NCBI GenBank assembly: GCA_964343705.1
Contig: CAYFJX010000008.1
Coordinates: 14,207-78,206 of the forward strand
Reading direction: 5' to 3'
From: JAUSFM01 sp964343705
GTDB lineage: Archaea > Nanobdellota > Nanobdellia > Woesearchaeales > UBA12501
Length of the DNA: 64,000 nt
Shown: positions 30,945 to 39,956 of the stretch, piece by piece
Position numbering within the stretch: position 1 is the stretch's first letter
Layout of the letters: every line of letters starts with the position of its first letter
Made by a program: the position numbers and the translations under genes
Notes under the pieces: generated by a model
Seen by the model: only the letters and a program-made list of their open reading frames with translations
What the model was told of the DNA's origin: nothing
Databases searched by the model: none

Positions 30945-33900
30945 TTATGCTCCTCCTTGTGGTGGTTTTGGTTTCTTTTTGAAAAATGCTTTGAGCTTAT
31001 CCATGAAACCTGGCTTTGTTGCTCCTGCTGGGGCTGCTGGTTTTGCAGCAGCTGGTGTTGCTGGCTTGCCTGCTTCAGGTTTCTTTTTGAAAAATGACTT
31101 TAGTTTGTCCATGAAACCTGGCTTTGTTGCAGCTGCACCTGCTGCTCCTGCAGCCACTGCTGGTTTTGCTGCTCCAGGCACAGGTGGTTTTGCTGGATCT
31201 TTAGGCACACCCAAGTCTTTATATATTTTGTCGAGGAATTTCTGAGGTACACCATATTGTGCAAGGTGTTTGGTCAATTGTGACCTTGTGTAGCCGTGCT
31301 GAGAGTAATACTTGATGTAATCAATTATTTTCTTTTTCTTGTAGTCAGGGATTGCTGCAAGCTTTTTGTTTTCCATGTAATTGTATGCAAATGCTCCGCC
31401 GCCTCCAAGTACGCCAAGGATAACACAGATTATAATAATCCACAGCCAGATTTTTGGTTCTTTTTCTTTTGGAATGTCAAGTATTGGACCACTACCTGTT
31501 GGTTGTCGTGGGTAGGTGTCTGGGATTTCTTCGTCTGGTGCAGGAGGTGGAACATACGCTTCAGGGTCTTCAAGTGGCATGCTTGGAAGTCCGCTTGGTG
31601 CGGTTGCAATGCCATCGTCTGGTCGTGCTGGAGCTGCTGGTGCAGGACCGCCTGGTACACCACAGTCTTGTGGGCAGTTCAGTTGGTTTTCTCCAAATGC
31701 TGCTTGACAAAGGCCGTCGCCGCAGATTACTTGTCTGCTGAGTCGTGAACCTCGGCCGCCACGTCCTCGTCGGCCGCCACCAGTACCGCCTCCTGCTTGG
31801 TTGTTTCCACCATCATTGCCACCTTGTTGTTGGACAACAACTTGTGGAGCTTTACACTCTCCATTTTGGCAGGTAGTTCCTTCGTCACAAACAACATCTT
31901 CTTGCGTGTATCCTTGACCATCACAAGTATATCTTGTGAGCACATTGTTAGTACATACTGGGTTGTGTATTTCAACACCCGCTGCAGTTACAACACGCAC
32001 TGCTCCAGTACTTGGAGCTGTACAACCACTTTGTGGTTTGCATACACCCACAATGCATCCATACTGGCATGCTTGTGGTGCAACTGCTGCTGCTACATTT
32101 TCATTACATTGGAATTGGTTAACATTTGCACCGTCACACACGTCACGTTCAACACGTAGCTCTTTGGTGTTTGCGTCAAAGTAGCGTACACGATCTTTTT
32201 TGTCTTTGTTGTTTGTTGTGTCAAACTCAAAGCAGTATGCTGTTGCAAAGACTTGGTCAAAGCATGCTGCATTGTTAGGATCTTGGATGGCTACACGTAG
32301 CTGGTCGTCATTCTTGCCTCGTAGTTCGTTCACTTTTCCAGTGCATGCAGCATCAAGACCATCAGGGATACATGACCCAAGGAATTGCCGTACTGGTTCA
32401 AGCAGTGCGCCATTGTGGTGCGCTGCGTTAGTAATATTAATTGCCAAGCTTTTACAGAGTGGAATCGCTGGATACGGCTTGAGTATGCACTCATTGTTTT
32501 CACATGTTTCGTCGCCAGGACAGTCATAGTCTCCTGCGCATTGAGCACCAGGTTGTCGAATACCATCACACTCATCTGATGGACATTGTGCACATGCTTG
32601 TTCTTGCACTGTTACAAAGTTTTGCTCACTGCACTGGTAGGATACTTTTCTACAGTTTTCTCCTTCACAGGTTGCAGCTGGGTCAAAGGTTGAAATTTCA
32701 GCTGTTGCAAGCCATTGTTGAATCAGCTCTGGCATAAGCACTGGTTCTGGTGGAGGTGCTGCTTGACACTGTGCATTGCTACACTGGTTTGCACATGCCT
32801 GTGATTGCTTGGTAAGCATGTTTGTTGTTGGATCACAACTGTACGCGACTGATGAACACCCTGCTCCTTCACAGGTTGGTACTGGCTTGAAGCGCGGTAG
32901 TTGTCCTTCAAGGAATTTCTTTAATTCTTCTGGAACAAGGACTGGATCTGGGAGTGCTTCGGGAGGTTGCTGAGGAGGTGCACCACCTGCAACAACTTTA
33001 ATACCATTATCACCACCAATATCAAACTGGCCACTTTGCAGAGTGTATTTTCCTACAAACTCATGCCATTTGAGTTCTGCATTTTCAGGTATATTTATTT
33101 TGTAAGTAAGTGTCTGAGATGAGGGTGGTTCTCCCATCCCACCTTCCATAAACAATTTCTTGAAATTATTATTTGCAACGACTTTGTTATCCACTACAAG
33201 TTGAACACCTTCTGGAACTTGCTCATTAATAATAAGGGATTGTTCTTCAGCAACTTCAGTGATAGTCAATGTAACTGTTGCACTGCCACCTTGTGGTGCG
33301 TCAGGAGGTTGAATAGATCTAGTGACAAGGGTACGTGCTGCCGGGGGTGCCTGAGCACCCTCAACAACTCGAACACCATTGTCACCAATAATACCTTGTT
33401 GACCGGATTGTAGTGTATACACACCTGAGAACTCGTGGATTTTTAGTTCAGCATCAGCTGGAATCTCCACTGTGTATTGTATATCTTTTGTGCTTGGGGC
33501 TTCTCCCATGCCACCTTCCATAAACAATTTCTTGAAATTATTATTTTTGACTTGTTTACCATCAACAATTAATTGTAATCCTTCAGGAACTTGCTCGTTG
33601 ATAATTAGTGATTGTTCTTCACCCACTTCTTCAACATGCAGTGTTACTGTAACACGTCCTCCCCGTGGTCCGTCAAATGGTTGTATAGAACGTCGTACTG
33701 TTGTTGCCTGACCAGGCGGTGGAGGTGGTTGACCACACACACCGTCTAAACATGAGCCTGTTTGACAATCAACATTTTCATCACATTTGCCACCCGGTTC
33801 TTGGTGCACTGCACATTTTTTAAAATCACCATCAGGAATACAAACAAGACCACTGTTTGCGTCACAGTTAGCATTTATTTTACACATTTCACCATCTCTG

Positions 33901-34421
33901 CGGTTTCCGTCCCGTGTACAATCATTTACAACACACACTTGTTCTGCAGGGCATGCTGTGTCAAGGTTTGCACATCCAGGAGGTGGTTGTGGTGCTTCTG
34001 CTTGTTGAATACCAACTGTTAATGTAGCAGGTCCTGCAATATCTTGCTGGCCAGCTTGTAATGTTACTTTTCCATTGAAATTGTACTCGCCTGGTTGTGC
34101 ATTGTCAGGAATATGAAGTTTGTACGTGAAATCACCTGTTTCAACAGTACCTGTAAGACCATCAATAACTGCTTTTTTGTAATTATTACTTTGCACAGGA
34201 TTACCATCAACAAATAACTCAAGGCCGTCTGGAGAATTTTCATTAATAATTAGAGAAGGTTCCTCACCAACTTCTTCAAAGTGAAGTGTTACTGTGACAT
34301 CACTACCAGGTGCAGCAGAGTCTGCAGAGAATGAACGCGTAAGTGTTGACCCAGGTGCAGCTAGTACAAGAGGAACTAGTAATACTACTACAATAATCCA
34401 CTTTACTAATTTGTCATACAT
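30945..34421 (-). CDS. Giant type I membrane protein with three beta-sandwich modules and Cys repeats
   Basis: A 1158-residue protein from ATG 34421, which places the hydrophobic signal (VKWIIVVVLLVPLVLAAPGS) at the N-terminus; the longer frame is less signal-like. Three copies of the beta-sandwich module (TLTRSFSADSAAPGSDVTVT; SLIINEQVPEGLQL; TLQSGQQ) alternate with Cys-rich segments (C-x-DYDCPGDETCENNEC). A Gly/Arg-rich linker and ICGDGLCQAAFGENQLNCPQ precede a transmembrane helix near residue 1000. The cytosolic tail has IIDYIKYYSQHGYTRSQLTK and two copies of KPGFMDKLKxFFKKKP. It probably links the outer layer to the cytosol. Confidence 0.75.
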   Translation of the reverse strand: MYDKLVKWIIVVVLLVPLVLAAPGSTLTRSFSADSAAPGSDVTVTLHFEEVGEEPSLIINENSPDGLELFVDGNPVQSNNYKKAVIDGLTGTVETGDFTYKLHIPDNAQPGEYNFNGKVTLQAGQQDIAGPATLTVGIQQAEAPQPPPGCANLDTACPAEQVCVVNDCTRDGNRRDGEMCKINANCDANSGLVCIPDGDFKKCAVHQEPGGKCDENVDCQTGSCLDGVCGQPPPPPGQATTVRRSIQPFDGPRGGRVTVTLHVEEVGEEQSLIINEQVPEGLQLIVDGKQVKNNNFKKLFMEGGMGEAPSTKDIQYTVEIPADAELKIHEFSGVYTLQSGQQGIIGDNGVRVVEGAQAPPAARTLVTRSIQPPDAPQGGSATVTLTITEVAEEQSLIINEQVPEGVQLVVDNKVVANNNFKKLFMEGGMGEPPSSQTLTYKINIPENAELKWHEFVGKYTLQSGQFDIGGDNGIKVVAGGAPPQQPPEALPDPVLVPEELKKFLEGQLPRFKPVPTCEGAGCSSVAYSCDPTTNMLTKQSQACANQCSNAQCQAAPPPEPVLMPELIQQWLATAEISTFDPAATCEGENCRKVSYQCSEQNFVTVQEQACAQCPSDECDGIRQPGAQCAGDYDCPGDETCENNECILKPYPAIPLCKSLAINITNAAHHNGALLEPVRQFLGSCIPDGLDAACTGKVNELRGKNDDQLRVAIQDPNNAACFDQVFATAYCFEFDTTNNKDKKDRVRYFDANTKELRVERDVCDGANVNQFQCNENVAAAVAPQACQYGCIVGVCKPQSGCTAPSTGAVRVVTAAGVEIHNPVCTNNVLTRYTCDGQGYTQEDVVCDEGTTCQNGECKAPQVVVQQQGGNDGGNNQAGGGTGGGRRGRGGRGSRLSRQVICGDGLCQAAFGENQLNCPQDCGVPGGPAPAAPARPDDGIATAPSGLPSMPLEDPEAYVPPPAPDEEIPDTYPRQPTGSGPILDIPKEKEPKIWLWIIIICVILGVLGGGGAFAYNYMENKKLAAIPDYKKKKIIDYIKYYSQHGYTRSQLTKHLAQYGVPQKFLDKIYKDLGVPKDPAKPPVPGAAKPAVAAGAAGAAATKPGFMDKLKSFFKKKPEAGKPATPAAAKPAAPAGATKPGFMDKLKAFFKKKPKPPQGGA

Positions 34422-34444
34422 GGTATCATTGATGAAATGGTTGC

Positions 34445-37441
34445 TTAGCCTTTCAGCCAAGCTCCAATTGATTGAGTAAGTTTCAAGTCATTCATAGGAT
34501 CCTTGTCTGCCTTGAGCCACCATCCAATATACATGGATAGCTCAAGATCACTGATCTTTCCATCACAAGGATCTGTATCTCCTGGAAGTTCACACTTTGC
34601 TGGTCCTGCCAGTTGTTTATCTTCTTTTGGAGGTTCAACTGGTGCTTCAGGAGGTTTTGCAGCTGGCAAGCACACATTGTCTTTACCACATGCAAGTCCA
34701 TCATCACACTTGGGTTCTTGGTCACGGCAGAACTGGTTCAAGTTACCTTTGAGTACTGGTTCTTCAGCAGGTGGTTCTGCTGCAGGTTCTTTTGCTTGTG
34801 CACCAACACACACGCCACCTTCACACTTGCCGCTTGCACAAAGGAGTCCTATCTGACATGCTGAGCCATCTCTTCCTTTGCAAACACCATCTGAGCATGC
34901 GTTATCAGGACGACATTGATTATCAGATTCGCAAGGAAGCTGTTGGAATCGTCGCAATTCTAATTTGCCATTGACATCAACACAGGAGTGATAGAAACTA
35001 TCTTTTCCACCTTCACCCATGCTATCATCTTTGATCGCGACAACACTAGCACCAAGTTCATTACATTCATAACCAGTAGTTTGACTGAGCAATCTGATCC
35101 AGCTGAGTGCATCACCAACATTAATACATTTGTGTCCAACACCATCAATGTCTTGTAGTGCGCCTTCTTGTTGGCAGATGCCACCTGCTTCTGTAGGCCC
35201 TTTGTCATTCAAGTCACCTTCAACACATGCACCGTCTTTACAAACAGCACCTACTGATACACAATCAAACTCTTCAAAACCAACTTGGTTATGTTGATTG
35301 CAATTACGATCTTGCACAAAGTTTTCTTTACCTTCTGCACCACTACACACATCTTCGTATTCTTCATTGAATCCAAACATGACTTTAGAGGGAATAAATG
35401 CCTGAGTAGGAAGTAATTCACCACTTGCAGCGTCAAAGTCAACACACTTACCTTCTTGGGGATATGGTTCACCTGGTTTTGGATCAGGAACAATCACGCA
35501 TCGTCCATTTTCACAATAGTAAGGTTGGCCAACGCTGTTCTTATATTGAGCACAATCTACTGGTTGATATTCTAAAACACCCGCGGAACACACAGCCTCA
35601 TTAAGTTGATTGTGTACACCTTGATCACACACATCTTCAAGGCGTTGTTCTCCAAGACCCAGAATTGCAACAGCTTTTGTCACCACTTGTTCACTGACAG
35701 GAGTGTTACCTTGCAGATTATCATTGTCTTTACATGCAACATCTCCACTACACATGCCATCAACACAAGATAAACTTGCACAGTCAATATTACTATGACA
35801 AGACTGCCCAACATCATTAACACACCTGCAAGATTCATGTGCAACACCAAGTCCTGCGCACTCATCTTTCTTGCCCATCTTATTACAGATTTTTGATACA
35901 CACTGTCGTCCTTCAGTGCAAAGGTCACTGCCTACTGTCATTTCTCCACAGACATTACCTTGGAACGTGTTACACCAGCCAGTATTACACTGGTCATTGG
36001 TCATGCAAGCTTCACCAATGTTTTTACCTGCACATTTATTTTCTAAACAGTTCCTTGTTTTACACATGTCACCTGGGCTGTTAATACCTGGAACAACACC
36101 CACAACTTGCTTAACTAGTGAGAATCCATTACATTGTGCACCTGCAGGCCGTAACTCACACTCTTTAGTAGTTGGGTTACAGTAATCAAGTACACACTGA
36201 CCATCTGTTTCACACGCACCGCCTAGTGGTTGTGCTTCACAGATTCCTGTTGGTTGTAGTCCTTTCCTATTATCATTAGGATCTACCCATTCCCTTTTAC
36301 ACCTGTTTGATGTACAAGTGTTCTTTCTTCCAATTACTTGACATGCTTCACCATTAGCAGATCCAGTACATACACCTGCTACACACTGCCCTGTTTTACA
36401 CTGGTCAGCATTTTCACATTCTGCGCCAACAGGGTACCATTTACACTTGCCACTTGGGTGGTTTCTGTCACCTTCTTTGCTAAATAGTTCACATTTTCCT
36501 TCACATTGATCATCTGATTTACATGGCTTACCTTCTTCAAAAAGTTTACATGTTTTTGGAACATTTTTACCCATGTATGGACAATTATCACTAAGACATT
36601 CTTTTTTAGCTTTACATGTTGCTCCTAGTGGTTGCTTTGCTGCACATGTCTTGGTTGATCTTTCACAGTATTCTGTAGCAGGACAATCCCTATCACGGTT
36701 ACATGCTGCTCCACTACCAACAAGTTTTGGTGCTTCACCAACAACTGGTTCTTCAACAACAGCACCTTCTGCTGCACATGCACCATTATTACAACTGTTA
36801 CATTGCAAGATTTCTTTTTTAATAAGTCCTCGTTCATCGCATGAATATTTAATTACATTACAATTTGCTCCTTGGCAGGTTGGAGTCATAAGTTCTCGTG
36901 ACGCTCCACCTTGTAAGTATTGCATAAGTGCTGGAGGTAAGAACGGTCTACCAATCATTGCTTCTTCAAGAGGGGATAATTCAGGTTCGGGAGCAGGTTC
37001 TGGTTCAGGGTCAGGTGCTGGAGGAGCTGCTTGGGCAACACTAACACTTGTTGCACCTGAAATAGTTGCAGGATCTTTACCAAGTACTTTTGTAACACCT
37101 GAAAATGATGCTGGGCCTTGATTAGCAGGTGCAGTTGCAGTATATTCCAAATCCATATCTCTAACACCATTCATAGCAGTCCGTAACCATTTGATAACAT
37201 TCCCATTAAGATTTCCGCTTTCTGTAATACCAGACACTTGCCAGCCTGCAGGAATTGTTTCTTCAATAATAACACCAGATGGAACATTTGCTTCATCAAC
37301 ATCCATTTTTAAAGTGACTTTCATAGAGCCCTGTGGAACTAGGGTTGGCGTACTTACTTCTCGTGAAACTGATACAGCGTGTGCTGCAGGAAGTACCACT
37401 AGTAGTACCATTACTACCATTATTAGTTCACGAGTTCGCAT
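34445..37441 (-). CDS. Secreted Cys-rich protein with beta-sandwich module and dockerin-like tail
   Basis: A 998-residue protein. A signal peptide (LIMVVMVLLVVLPAAHA) is followed by a divergent beta-sandwich module (SREVSTPTLVPQGSMKVTLK; IIEETIPAGWQV) and a Pro/Glu linker. About 600 residues of four- to six-Cys units follow, such as CETDGQCVLDYCNPTTKEC. The last 60 residues (DTDPCDGKISDLELSMYIGW, then NDLKLTQSIGAWLKG) resemble a dockerin: Asp/Asn-rich calcium loops followed by helices in two halves. A second dockerin-like tail ends the adjacent 828-residue protein. No enzyme domain is visible; binding or matrix assembly is the likely role. Confidence 0.72.
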   Translation of the reverse strand: MRTRELIMVVMVLLVVLPAAHAVSVSREVSTPTLVPQGSMKVTLKMDVDEANVPSGVIIEETIPAGWQVSGITESGNLNGNVIKWLRTAMNGVRDMDLEYTATAPANQGPASFSGVTKVLGKDPATISGATSVSVAQAAPPAPDPEPEPAPEPELSPLEEAMIGRPFLPPALMQYLQGGASRELMTPTCQGANCNVIKYSCDERGLIKKEILQCNSCNNGACAAEGAVVEEPVVGEAPKLVGSGAACNRDRDCPATEYCERSTKTCAAKQPLGATCKAKKECLSDNCPYMGKNVPKTCKLFEEGKPCKSDDQCEGKCELFSKEGDRNHPSGKCKWYPVGAECENADQCKTGQCVAGVCTGSANGEACQVIGRKNTCTSNRCKREWVDPNDNRKGLQPTGICEAQPLGGACETDGQCVLDYCNPTTKECELRPAGAQCNGFSLVKQVVGVVPGINSPGDMCKTRNCLENKCAGKNIGEACMTNDQCNTGWCNTFQGNVCGEMTVGSDLCTEGRQCVSKICNKMGKKDECAGLGVAHESCRCVNDVGQSCHSNIDCASLSCVDGMCSGDVACKDNDNLQGNTPVSEQVVTKAVAILGLGEQRLEDVCDQGVHNQLNEAVCSAGVLEYQPVDCAQYKNSVGQPYYCENGRCVIVPDPKPGEPYPQEGKCVDFDAASGELLPTQAFIPSKVMFGFNEEYEDVCSGAEGKENFVQDRNCNQHNQVGFEEFDCVSVGAVCKDGACVEGDLNDKGPTEAGGICQQEGALQDIDGVGHKCINVGDALSWIRLLSQTTGYECNELGASVVAIKDDSMGEGGKDSFYHSCVDVNGKLELRRFQQLPCESDNQCRPDNACSDGVCKGRDGSACQIGLLCASGKCEGGVCVGAQAKEPAAEPPAEEPVLKGNLNQFCRDQEPKCDDGLACGKDNVCLPAAKPPEAPVEPPKEDKQLAGPAKCELPGDTDPCDGKISDLELSMYIGWWLKADKDPMNDLKLTQSIGAWLKG

Positions 37442-37468
37442 TTTGAATCACCTTGAGTTTCATGTTTT

Positions 37469-39955
37469 TCATTGTTTTGACCATAGTTCAATTGCCATAA
37501 GCAATTCCATATCATCCACTTGATTATTTGACCATTTATCTATAAACATAAGTAGTTCCATATCATCCACTGTACCATCATTGCTTGTATCTGCTGGAGA
37601 GACTTGCTGTTCTGGTGCTGGTTCAGGTTCTGGTGCTGCCTCTAAACAGACACCATTAGCACATCCATTTGCACAGTTTTCAGGCTGGCTGAAAATATGA
37701 TTATCTCCTGCATTACACACATACTCAGTAAGTTGACGTGCAGTAATACACCTGTCTGTCAAAGTCTGCCGTGAACCTTGGTATACACCAGTAGTGGTTC
37801 CTACTACAAAAGTATCTGGGCCACCGCGAATATTTACATTAGTATTATCACTATCTACACAACCTTGAGGAGCAGGCTCAGGTGTAGGAGTCGGCGTTGG
37901 TGTTGGATCAACAACATGGTCATCTAGCCTTTCTAGTCGATCTCTAAATTCTTCTGGGTCTGGACGTTCAACATCAACTATGACTTCTTGAGCAGCTTCA
38001 CGTCGGCATACCCCATCATAACAACCATGCTCACAGGGTATACGAACATCAACAGTGTCTCCGTCCTTACATGCAGCTTCAATAAGATCAGAACCATCAC
38101 AAGCATCAGGGATGACAAGGTCACCTTTGGTTACTGTTCCTTTCTGATGTATAGTCACTCCATTGTCTGAATCTGAACAGGAATCCAATAGTGCAAGAGC
38201 TGCCCGTGGATCAGGCACATCTGCTTGGATTGGGATTGCTGGATGAGCAACTTCAGGTTGCTGTGGGGTAGGTGGTTCATTAACTGGTGCAACATCTTCC
38301 CTGAATTTTCGTGGATCAGGTTGTACAACTTGTTGTGGAGGAGGAGGCACCTCAGCTAGCTTTACACATTTTTTGTTTTTACATACATTACTTCCACATT
38401 GATTATCTCGTTCACATGGACCATTTGTTTTTACAGGAGCACGGCAAGTATATCGCTTAGACCTAACCCATTTACCACTCCTATATCCTCGCCTACAAAC
38501 AAGGCCAGTCCTACAAAGTTCGTTCCCTAATGCATTAATACACGGTCCCCTATTACCCACTGGTTTTCTACAGGTTGTTTTTTTAGATCTACCCCAGTAG
38601 TACCTTTTTGTTTTCTTACTTTTGTAATAAGAACGTCGACAAACTAGCTTAGCAGGATCTTGAGAACATTCAGATGTTTGTTTACATGCTTGTTTTTCTT
38701 TTTTACCACCTGCTGCTCCACGAGCAGCTACTTCTGCTGCTGCTCGAGCTGCAGCATCTGCACGTTGTGCAGCTTCAAGTTCTTGTCTTCGCTTATCTTG
38801 ATCTTGCCTCATTGCTTGTGCCATTGCTGCAACACCAGCTCCAGCATTACCCACCCTACTTGCAAGAGCTGCAACAGCTGCAAGAGCAGCTGCGTTTTCA
38901 TCAAGTGAAGCAAAAGCTCCTTGGTTTATACTTCCTTTTAGTGGGCCATCAAGCATTGTTTTGTAATGATCAAATTGTCGAATACCCATTTGACTGTGTG
39001 AGACGCGAACTCCTGGACGTTTTATTGTGCCATCTTCAACTGTCCATTCAAGAATGTCAAATGCATCATAATCAGTTCCATACCTTTTTGTCCCATCTGC
39101 GTTTCTCTGACCAGTTTCTCTCTTTTTTCGTGCAGTCACAACTACTAGTGCGTTGCCTCCAACAGGATTAAAATGTTCTTTGTTTACAGCAAGACGAAGT
39201 ATGCTTGGTGAGTTTTCATCTTTTATTAACCCACTAAGGCTGTGCCACCACACTGGATTGTTTTGCTCGTCTAAACCAATAATGTATGCACTATTACCAT
39301 CTACACCAAGAGTGTTTTTAGGTGCCATTCCTGTTGTTGAAATAACAAATGTTACTTGGTCCTTGTTTGCTTTAGGTTCTATATTGTATCTAATATATTG
39401 GAACATTTTAGATTTGTCTTTTCCAGGACCATCCTGGTTTAGTCCAAATTTAAGATTTGTTTCAAACAGAGTGTCATGCACATCGCCTCTACCACCACAG
39501 TAAGGGTCTTTCCACCCTTTAGCTAAACAGACACCTTCTCTACAATCACCATCATGTTCGCAATACCTATCATTTCGTGCAAGACTTCTGCATTTTTTTG
39601 TGCTTCCTGCACGGTTTCTTCTACAGGTGAGATCTTTAGCGCATTCAGAAGGAGTGTTACATAATTCATTTCTTTGTTTTAACCGCAAAGCATCTGCGCC
39701 AGGTGCGCTACGTTGCACAGGTCGTTGTTGTGCTGCCATTTGTGCTCCAACCTGGAAACCTGCCTGTGCCCCTGCACTTATTCCAGGCGTACCAACACCT
39801 ACTCCTGGTGCACGAACTTGCTGACCAGTAATAGCAGTGTTTATTTCCTCGCCCCACACCTGATACAGTGCAAGCAGACCTACAAGTACAATTACAAGAA
39901 CCATGTACCTATCTAGTTTAGGCTTCGCTTTTTTTTGTGATCTCTTTTTTGCCAT
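37469..39955 (-). CDS. Anchored Cys-rich protein with dockerin-like tail
   Basis: An 828-residue protein: basic N-terminus (MAKKRSQKKAKPKLDR), one hydrophobic helix (YMVLVIVLVGLLALYQVWG), motif AITGQQV, and a Cys-rich stretch (residues 90-155). A beta-rich domain covers about 160-320 (QVTFVISTTGMAPKNTLGVD; GTDYDAFDILEWTVEDG). An Ala-rich coiled coil (360-430) and further Cys units follow. The end, DTSNDGTVDDMELLMFIDKW plus a shortened second half, is dockerin-like with an incomplete second calcium loop. The beta domain is also found near the end of the 1009-residue protein at 45826-48855 (TGNWGNTHDAFTIERIS). Confidence 0.7.
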   Translation of the reverse strand: MAKKRSQKKAKPKLDRYMVLVIVLVGLLALYQVWGEEINTAITGQQVRAPGVGVGTPGISAGAQAGFQVGAQMAAQQRPVQRSAPGADALRLKQRNELCNTPSECAKDLTCRRNRAGSTKKCRSLARNDRYCEHDGDCREGVCLAKGWKDPYCGGRGDVHDTLFETNLKFGLNQDGPGKDKSKMFQYIRYNIEPKANKDQVTFVISTTGMAPKNTLGVDGNSAYIIGLDEQNNPVWWHSLSGLIKDENSPSILRLAVNKEHFNPVGGNALVVVTARKKRETGQRNADGTKRYGTDYDAFDILEWTVEDGTIKRPGVRVSHSQMGIRQFDHYKTMLDGPLKGSINQGAFASLDENAAALAAVAALASRVGNAGAGVAAMAQAMRQDQDKRRQELEAAQRADAAARAAAEVAARGAAGGKKEKQACKQTSECSQDPAKLVCRRSYYKSKKTKRYYWGRSKKTTCRKPVGNRGPCINALGNELCRTGLVCRRGYRSGKWVRSKRYTCRAPVKTNGPCERDNQCGSNVCKNKKCVKLAEVPPPPQQVVQPDPRKFREDVAPVNEPPTPQQPEVAHPAIPIQADVPDPRAALALLDSCSDSDNGVTIHQKGTVTKGDLVIPDACDGSDLIEAACKDGDTVDVRIPCEHGCYDGVCRREAAQEVIVDVERPDPEEFRDRLERLDDHVVDPTPTPTPTPEPAPQGCVDSDNTNVNIRGGPDTFVVGTTTGVYQGSRQTLTDRCITARQLTEYVCNAGDNHIFSQPENCANGCANGVCLEAAPEPEPAPEQQVSPADTSNDGTVDDMELLMFIDKWSNNQVDDMELLMAIELWSKQ

Positions 39956-39956
39956 G

